NCBI GenBank assembly: GCA_963732855.1
Contig: CAVTBB010000003.1
Span: 434,001-498,000 of the forward strand
From: DASXVU01 sp963732855
Lineage (GTDB): Archaea > Thermoplasmatota > Thermoplasmata > Methanomassiliicoccales > UBA472
Direction of reading: 5' to 3'
DNA length: 64,000 nt
Both the position numbers and the translations under genes were made by a program. Positions 60,001 to 64,000 of the stretch are shown piece after piece (position 1 is the first letter of the stretch; each line of letters begins with the position of its first letter). The notes beneath the pieces were generated by a model. It ran no database searches, was not told where the DNA came from, and saw only the letters and a program-made list of their open reading frames with translations.

Positions 60001-62582
60001 ACCAGGTGACCGGCTTCGGGGAGTCCTTCTATGGATTGTACATCTATGGTGACAACCTCTATGCTGATAGCAACGCCGGAAATGCGACCGTCGTCTCCGG
60101 TGCCATCACCTTCAGGGACAACACGATTGACATGAAGGGGAACGGCAGCATAGGCATCTATTTCGACCATGAGAATGACGTATATGCTCAGGCTCAGTCC
60201 CGCTGGCTTGCGTCCTTCGTCCTCAATGGCGGTCTGAACATCGTCCGGAACACCATCGTGATGGATGGCAACAACAACCACGGGATCGAAGTGTACAACG
60301 ATGGATACCAGACCTATGTGGATGTCGACAACTCCCACTCGATGGCCGTACTGGAGTTTGACCTGAACATCAACAATAACGTCCTGACCATGCTCGGGAA
60401 GAACAACCATGGCATCTTCGTAGAGGACTACGATCTATATGCCCACTACTGGGATGGCAGCGTCACCCTCAAGGCAGGCATTACGGTGGAAAGCAACAAT
60501 GTCAAACTGAACGGCCAGACCGGAGTAGGTATACTGGTCAACGCACCGTTCGAGTTCGATAGCACATCCTTCAACGGGCAAGCTACGTTGAGCACCCCGG
60601 TCTCCGTCATGCACAACGTTGTCGCCAAGGGAGACTTCGGCATCCAGGTCATCGGATCGGGAGACGGGACCATATTTGTGACCGGCAACAGGGTGACCGG
60701 GACCAACACCACTGCGCTGACAGTTGAGCAAAGCAACGCCGTGGTAGAGAACAACATCATCACTGAGAACCAGGGAGACGGTATCCGACTCGCGGACAAC
60801 CTGGCCTCGACGAACATCGTGATCGGAAACAACACCATCACGCACAATGTCGGATATGGCCTGCGGATACTCACCAGCAACGGTGTGACGATGTACAACG
60901 GCTTATTCGAGACGAATATGAACGACGGCATTAGCGTACCCGCCTTCGACGAGGGATACACCGTGGGCAGCCAGGTGAAGTGGGTGATCGATGCGGCCGC
61001 ATCCGTCAGGGACAACGACGTGTTCCTCGGAGGCAACCTCGAGATCTTGCGCACTGGAGTGCTTACCATTGATTCCGTCAACGACTTCACCATCGCAGAG
61101 GCCGACACCGGCGTCACCATGCTGACGGTCGATTTCGGCGGATCGTTGATCGTACGGAACTCCAACATGTACACCGACAACGGCATGGGCCTGTTCCTGG
61201 TGTACGGTGGTCTGGAGATGACCAGCTCGTCCGCGATGGGATGGTCCGAGATATACCTGGCCAACACATCGACGGCCAAGATCACCGCCTGTACCATCAG
61301 CAACAATGACCGTAACGGAATCCGTGTCGACGGATCCAAACCGACCATTTCCTCGACCACGATCGCGATGAACGGAATGGACGGAATATACATCGATAAC
61401 GGGTCGGAGCCAATAATCAAGAGTTGCCACATTGTCCTGAATGAGCGCGGCATCTATGCCCGAAACTCGAACCTGGACAATGTAGTGGACAATATCTTTG
61501 CACTGAACACCGTGGCCGGAGTCTACGCCGAGGGTGTCGCAGGCAGGATACACGCCAACATATTCCTGCTGGACCGGACCGAGATATTCGTATACAACTG
61601 CAACGTTTCAATCGAGGACAATGAGATCGGCTATGCCCGCCTGGTCGATCAGGTGGCACAGTACTCCACCGTGCTCTCCCTGGTCCTGAGCTACATGGAC
61701 ACATCGTCCGTGACGGAGGGGCTGGAAAGTGAGGGCCTGGGGGTTCCCATGTACTCCAGTCTCCTGTCGGAATTGACCTCCATGCTGCTGAACCACGTCG
61801 GTGTCTACGCCGTCAACTCGGAAGTGGCCGCCAAGGACAACAGCTACGGAATGCTGACCTATGCGATGTACGCCGAGAACTCGTCAGTATCCTTCAGTGA
61901 CACCGTTAAGAACAATGTGATCGTCCTCCAGTGGCTGAACAAGAACCTGGATTCGAGGAATATCACCATCCCGACCTTCGTGTACAACGGCATTTACGCG
62001 ATAAACTCGAGATTGACGTTAACCGGTGCAAGCATCCAGTGCGTCAACGATGCGGTGTTCCTGGATGATTCCAGCGCAGCGATATCCAATTCCGCGCTGA
62101 ACGCATCGAGGTTCGACGTCTACTCAGTGCACAAGAGCAACGTCAGCATGACCACCACCAGCTTGGACGGCAAGCAGAAGGTCGAGGACAGCGGAACGAT
62201 GACCTGGCTCAACCAGTTCACCGTGATCGTCAAGGATGCCGATGGCAAGCTGGTCTCCGGTGCACCGGTAACGGTGGTCAATGGGAATGGCAAGCTGATC
62301 GCCAGCGGTGTCACTGCAAGCAACGGCCAATTCCTGGCTGATGTGATCGGCTGGACACAGAACGCCAACGGCAAACAGGGCGTTTCCGCCCCATACTGGG
62401 TCAACGCCACGGTCGACGGAAAGGCAATCTCCCAGACGGTCGACGGAAGCCAGGTCCAGACGGTATATGCCCAGGCGGAGAAGAGCATGATCGACTCGAT
62501 CCTGCTGCCACTGCTGCTGATCATATGTCTGGTCGTCGTTCTCGTAGTGATCGTAGTCGTTCTGCGGATCCGGAAGAAGTGA
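57012..62582 (+). CDS. Giant secreted parallel beta-helix surface protein
   Basis: 1856 residues from TTG 57012, with AAGGA six bases upstream. Hydrophobic signal segment (LLFVCAFALLISASGASA). Some 1600 residues of Asn-rich right-handed beta-helix follow, with recurring IxNNxxN and VxxNxI units (for example ISNNTVTLGSGP). A single Ig-like domain (VIVKDADGKLVSGAPVTVV) and a C-terminal span (LLPLLLIICLVVVLVVIVVVL) with RIRKK end the protein. Likely anchored outside the cell, perhaps an adhesin or S-layer-associated protein. A better signal n-region (MYVFSRFSS, VRRTKR) lies from TTG 56939 in another frame, so a one-base lesion near 57000 is possible. Confidence 0.85.
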   Translation: MVGALLFVCAFALLISASGASAAGPTYVYQDISTNTGWDDTGSPYIVNNTITVQSGVTLTVGPNVTVKADLGTTIFVDGSLVASGNAAHMVNFTQNSTTWSGISGHGNSVISFNFVKFNNATGMNVQNTGVFINSRFSDLSSTAINFNIASKNGNLTVTNCEFTQIGMMDILGFVTVQSNANNVVSYVTPISITNNYFGPGLSDYAIQISEYAVSSENASVTLNGNVVINNNRFNTGAVSAISLAHYAYAGQNSTATFSGFTTINLNRFNSGNAISISDVGVVTDLASPSIKHDNAVHVNDVINILNNDLRQVSGFGIQNVAQLVASGQKTSSINDPLTITGNNFTTTSDAIVIQKIGSTGDNATGTFSSNILVENNRMLDVVNGAIIYRVLNLVSAYNDTITYTGTQKISNNTVTLGSGPFLNQLLSVTSAGYGHLTVNGGTVISDNNIVNIGATPTFLSTSTVTLTQHSEATITDPATIVNNNVDVAGSISVYGAVYTAMEWSKLNIKGDVLVQGNEGAQLVNNGVVFNPTFVAGNDATLVLTSNLKVLDNKINSTLGTGIELTLSESAVLRGSASLTMPIEISRNTIRTDASDGVAMTLVVNAANNATTGISGAILVDSNRIVNAANAFMINRQISATNMFNSSVSLEGNVVCTNNVMTTLTGKGLYVFDRVSANGYKTSVFTSSVIATGNTVNQASGRMIDIDRDGLNSYGNARLTISGVINVDDNVAEICGDLINVNLGYNANGKSTVVTTGDVLVSNNQGLDVAIHGIQVYSRSEATNNGTISTTSNIVIRDNFVQVGNSYGMDMGRDLIVRGNSTGTFTGKVDILRNTIVQENNRAFYAENYVASYDNAKGLIIGDFTVSNNTVSVYDYEGYNIEIVATAEVRLAKMVSTATYSGDVLIADNMATLTDSTGSSEQYYIYFWAEGDANVAGSTQGNKWANATMGNIQVLRNTAVLYGADAYGIEYDPDVYANAAFGGSASATVGTQLIANNQVTGFGESFYGLYIYGDNLYADSNAGNATVVSGAITFRDNTIDMKGNGSIGIYFDHENDVYAQAQSRWLASFVLNGGLNIVRNTIVMDGNNNHGIEVYNDGYQTYVDVDNSHSMAVLEFDLNINNNVLTMLGKNNHGIFVEDYDLYAHYWDGSVTLKAGITVESNNVKLNGQTGVGILVNAPFEFDSTSFNGQATLSTPVSVMHNVVAKGDFGIQVIGSGDGTIFVTGNRVTGTNTTALTVEQSNAVVENNIITENQGDGIRLADNLASTNIVIGNNTITHNVGYGLRILTSNGVTMYNGLFETNMNDGISVPAFDEGYTVGSQVKWVIDAAASVRDNDVFLGGNLEILRTGVLTIDSVNDFTIAEADTGVTMLTVDFGGSLIVRNSNMYTDNGMGLFLVYGGLEMTSSSAMGWSEIYLANTSTAKITACTISNNDRNGIRVDGSKPTISSTTIAMNGMDGIYIDNGSEPIIKSCHIVLNERGIYARNSNLDNVVDNIFALNTVAGVYAEGVAGRIHANIFLLDRTEIFVYNCNVSIEDNEIGYARLVDQVAQYSTVLSLVLSYMDTSSVTEGLESEGLGVPMYSSLLSELTSMLLNHVGVYAVNSEVAAKDNSYGMLTYAMYAENSSVSFSDTVKNNVIVLQWLNKNLDSRNITIPTFVYNGIYAINSRLTLTGASIQCVNDAVFLDDSSAAISNSALNASRFDVYSVHKSNVSMTTTSLDGKQKVEDSGTMTWLNQFTVIVKDADGKLVSGAPVTVVNGNGKLIASGVTASNGQFLADVIGWTQNANGKQGVSAPYWVNATVDGKAISQTVDGSQVQTVYAQAEKSMIDSILLPLLLIICLVVVLVVIVVVLRIRKK

Positions 62583-62593
62583 CAAGAAACCCC

Positions 62594-62622
62594 TTTCCAA
62601 CCCCTTTTCTTTCTTCTTTTTT
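62594..62622 (+). terminator. T/C-rich terminator after the beta-helix gene
   Basis: CCTTTCCAACCCC followed by TTTTCTTTCTTCTTTTTT within 40 bases of the stop codon; no strong hairpin. Typical archaeal T-tract terminator. Confidence 0.5.
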
Positions 62623-62693
62623 GGAATTGACCATCAGCCCAAGCGCGCAAAATGATTAAGAAGCGAACGCGCATTCTACGCCAGGTGCATCTG

Positions 62694-63992
62694 ATGGGTT
62701 ATTCTCAAAGACTCCTTGACGTTCTCCGCTCGCTCAACGCCGAGGAAGGCGACACCGTTCTGGTTAAGGACACCGGCCGGGAGTATCGGGGCTTACTGAT
62801 GCCCCATCATGAGTTCAGCGATCCGGAAGTGATCGTGGTCAAGCTCAAGTCGGGATACAACGTCGGTATCAGGACCGGTCCCGATACCGTTATCGATATC
62901 ATCTCCAAGGTCCAGCCGAAGGAAAGGAAGCCGCACCATATGCATCCCTCCAAGGACAAGAAGAACGTGGCGGTTCTCGGCACCGGGGGAACCATCGCCT
63001 CCTATGTCGATTACCGCACTGGTGCGGTGCACCCGGCACTCTCGGCAGACGACCTGGTCGCTGCCGTGCCGGAGATAGCAGACATATGCAATGTTCGCTC
63101 CGAGGTGATCTTCTCGATCTTCAGCGAGAACATGACCGTCGACCATTGGCAAAAGCTCGCCGGGGCGATCGCCGACCGGTTGAACGATGGCGTCGATGGG
63201 TGCATTGTCCCGCACGGCACGGACACCATGGGTTACTCCGCGGCGGCTCTCTCCTTCATGCTCGAAGGTCTGACCAAGCCGGTCGTTCTGGTAGGGGCAC
63301 AGCGGTCCTCCGACCGGCCTTCGACGGACGCTCACACCAATCTCGTTTCCTCCGCCCGCTTCATCGTCGAGGGAGACGCCGCCGGTGTCTACGTGCTCAT
63401 GCACGAGACGTCATCGGATACGGCCGGGGCGGTCCATCTCGGCACCAAGGTGCGCAAGATGCACACCAGCCGGCGTGACGCCTTCCACAGCGTGAACAGC
63501 AGTCCGGTGGCCCGCATCGGATTCGAGGGTGGCATCGAGTACTTGGGAGACCATCAGAAACGGTCCGAGGGCAAGGTAACCCTCAGGGACGGGATGGACG
63601 CTAACGTGGCACTCCTGCAGTTCTATCCTGGGATGTCCCCCGTGGCCTTCGAGTCCGTGCTCGCCTCACATCACGGCGTGGTCATCGCTGGATCCGGTCT
63701 TGGTCACGTCTCCAAGGACATGGTCAAGGCGATCGACAAGGCAATTAAGGCCGGGACCAAGATCGTCATGACCTCCCAGTGCCTTTATGGTCGAGTGAAC
63801 CTGAACGTCTATGACACCGGGAGAGATCTAATCACCGCCGGCGTCATTCCTGGGGAGGACATGCTGCCCGAGACCGCCTACGTCAAACTGATGTGGGTTA
63901 TGGGTCAGACCTCGGATGATGATAACGTCCGCAGATTGATGGCGACGAATCTCCGCGGCGAGATCACGGAAAGGAGGGAGATCGATGGTTGA
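62694..63992 (+). CDS. gatD: Glu-tRNA(Gln) amidotransferase subunit D
   Basis: 432 residues from ATG 62694 (MGYSQRLLDVLRSLNAEEGD); 14 further codons upstream are open. A small N-terminal barrel (DTVLVKDTGREYRGLLMP) precedes an L-asparaginase-type domain with VLGTGGTIAS (catalytic Thr), CIVPHGTDTMGYSAAALSFML and VVLVGAQRSSDRPSTDAH. GatD releases ammonia from Gln for GatE to convert Glu-tRNA(Gln) into Gln-tRNA(Gln), the archaeal route. Confidence 0.96.
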   Translation: MGYSQRLLDVLRSLNAEEGDTVLVKDTGREYRGLLMPHHEFSDPEVIVVKLKSGYNVGIRTGPDTVIDIISKVQPKERKPHHMHPSKDKKNVAVLGTGGTIASYVDYRTGAVHPALSADDLVAAVPEIADICNVRSEVIFSIFSENMTVDHWQKLAGAIADRLNDGVDGCIVPHGTDTMGYSAAALSFMLEGLTKPVVLVGAQRSSDRPSTDAHTNLVSSARFIVEGDAAGVYVLMHETSSDTAGAVHLGTKVRKMHTSRRDAFHSVNSSPVARIGFEGGIEYLGDHQKRSEGKVTLRDGMDANVALLQFYPGMSPVAFESVLASHHGVVIAGSGLGHVSKDMVKAIDKAIKAGTKIVMTSQCLYGRVNLNVYDTGRDLITAGVIPGEDMLPETAYVKLMWVMGQTSDDDNVRRLMATNLRGEITERREIDG

Positions 63993-64000
63993 ACACGAAC
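63985..64000 (+). CDS. gatE: Probable start of gatE (partial)
   Basis: An ATG at 63985 overlaps the gatD stop by eight bases and follows AAGGAGGGAG (63971-63980), a strong ribosome-binding site. Only MVEHE is visible before the window ends. The identity is inferred from the conserved gatD-gatE order. Confidence 0.6.

Noticed and set aside
60446..61453. 335-residue minus-strand frame inside the beta-helix gene
   Set aside because: Antisense shadow; the plus strand reads as a continuous 1856-residue secreted protein with signal and anchor.
1..64000. CRISPR arrays, insertion sequences, rRNA genes
   Set aside because: No regularly spaced repeats, transposase motifs or rRNA sequence were seen in the window.

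Overview
The window is a gene-dense archaeal chromosome segment of about 56% G+C by eye. Genes use TATA-type promoters, Shine-Dalgarno starts and several TTG or GTG start codons. The gene content points to a euryarchaeon of the Thermoplasmatota, possibly Methanomassiliicoccales-like. The evidence is an undivided rpoB with a divided rpoA1/rpoA2, FtsZ-based division genes, GatD/GatE, AglB, an Lrp-type RAM protein and a DUF1638 protein. This placement is inference; no rRNA or methanogenesis operon is present to settle it.

Layout. 0-10.2 kb: Mut7-C RNase (partial), a frameshifted archaeal riboflavin reductase, PAC2 protein, RtcA, a Ca2+-type P-ATPase, a CPA2 antiporter, a DUF1638 protein and an MFS exporter. 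10.5-18.1 kb: tRNA-Gly(CCC), UPF0147, RAM-domain protein, a 55-residue ORF, RimI, AsnS, an M20 peptidase, GcvT, Orc1/Cdc6 and a NIF3 protein. 18.3-23.0 kb: the classic ftsZ-secE-spt5-rpl11-rpl1-rplP0-rpl12 cluster on the minus strand. 23-28 kb: a cell-division island in which two further FtsZ genes are interleaved with an XRE regulator and a double ribbon-helix-helix regulator. The latter has a palindromic operator candidate at its own promoter. 28-35.3 kb: TrmJ, a decayed alpha/alpha-barrel gene, a frameshifted truA, a candidate structured RNA with a strong terminator hairpin, an AK6/Fap7-like kinase, a CDP-alcohol phosphatidyltransferase, PriL, a radical SAM-HhH protein, and a zinc-ribbon/aEF1B pair.

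35.5-44.6 kb: a tRNA-Lys(TTT) gene carrying two small introns at non-canonical sites (D-loop and T-loop) lies directly upstream of the RNA polymerase operon rpoH-rpoB-rpoA1-rpoA2-rpl30e-nusA. rpoA1 carries a single-base frameshift, which in an essential gene must be either a sequence error or recoding. 44.7-57 kb: radical SAM (COG2108), pyrF, a giant 2184-residue oligosaccharyltransferase AglB with a long surface Ig-like array, a small membrane-anchored partner, translin, purD and hypB. 57-64 kb: a 1856-residue beta-helix surface protein, then gatD and the first codons of gatE.

How it fits together: most of the window is core information processing (transcription, ribosome, tRNA charging and modification, replication initiation and priming) plus division. 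The accessory interest lies in the cell-surface and glycosylation genes, the FtsZ expansion, and the intron-bearing tRNA. Single-base lesions occur in arfC, truA, rpoA1 and the decayed gene near 29 kb, while very long ORFs (6.5, 5.6 and 3.6 kb) are intact. No CRISPR array, insertion sequence or rRNA was seen.
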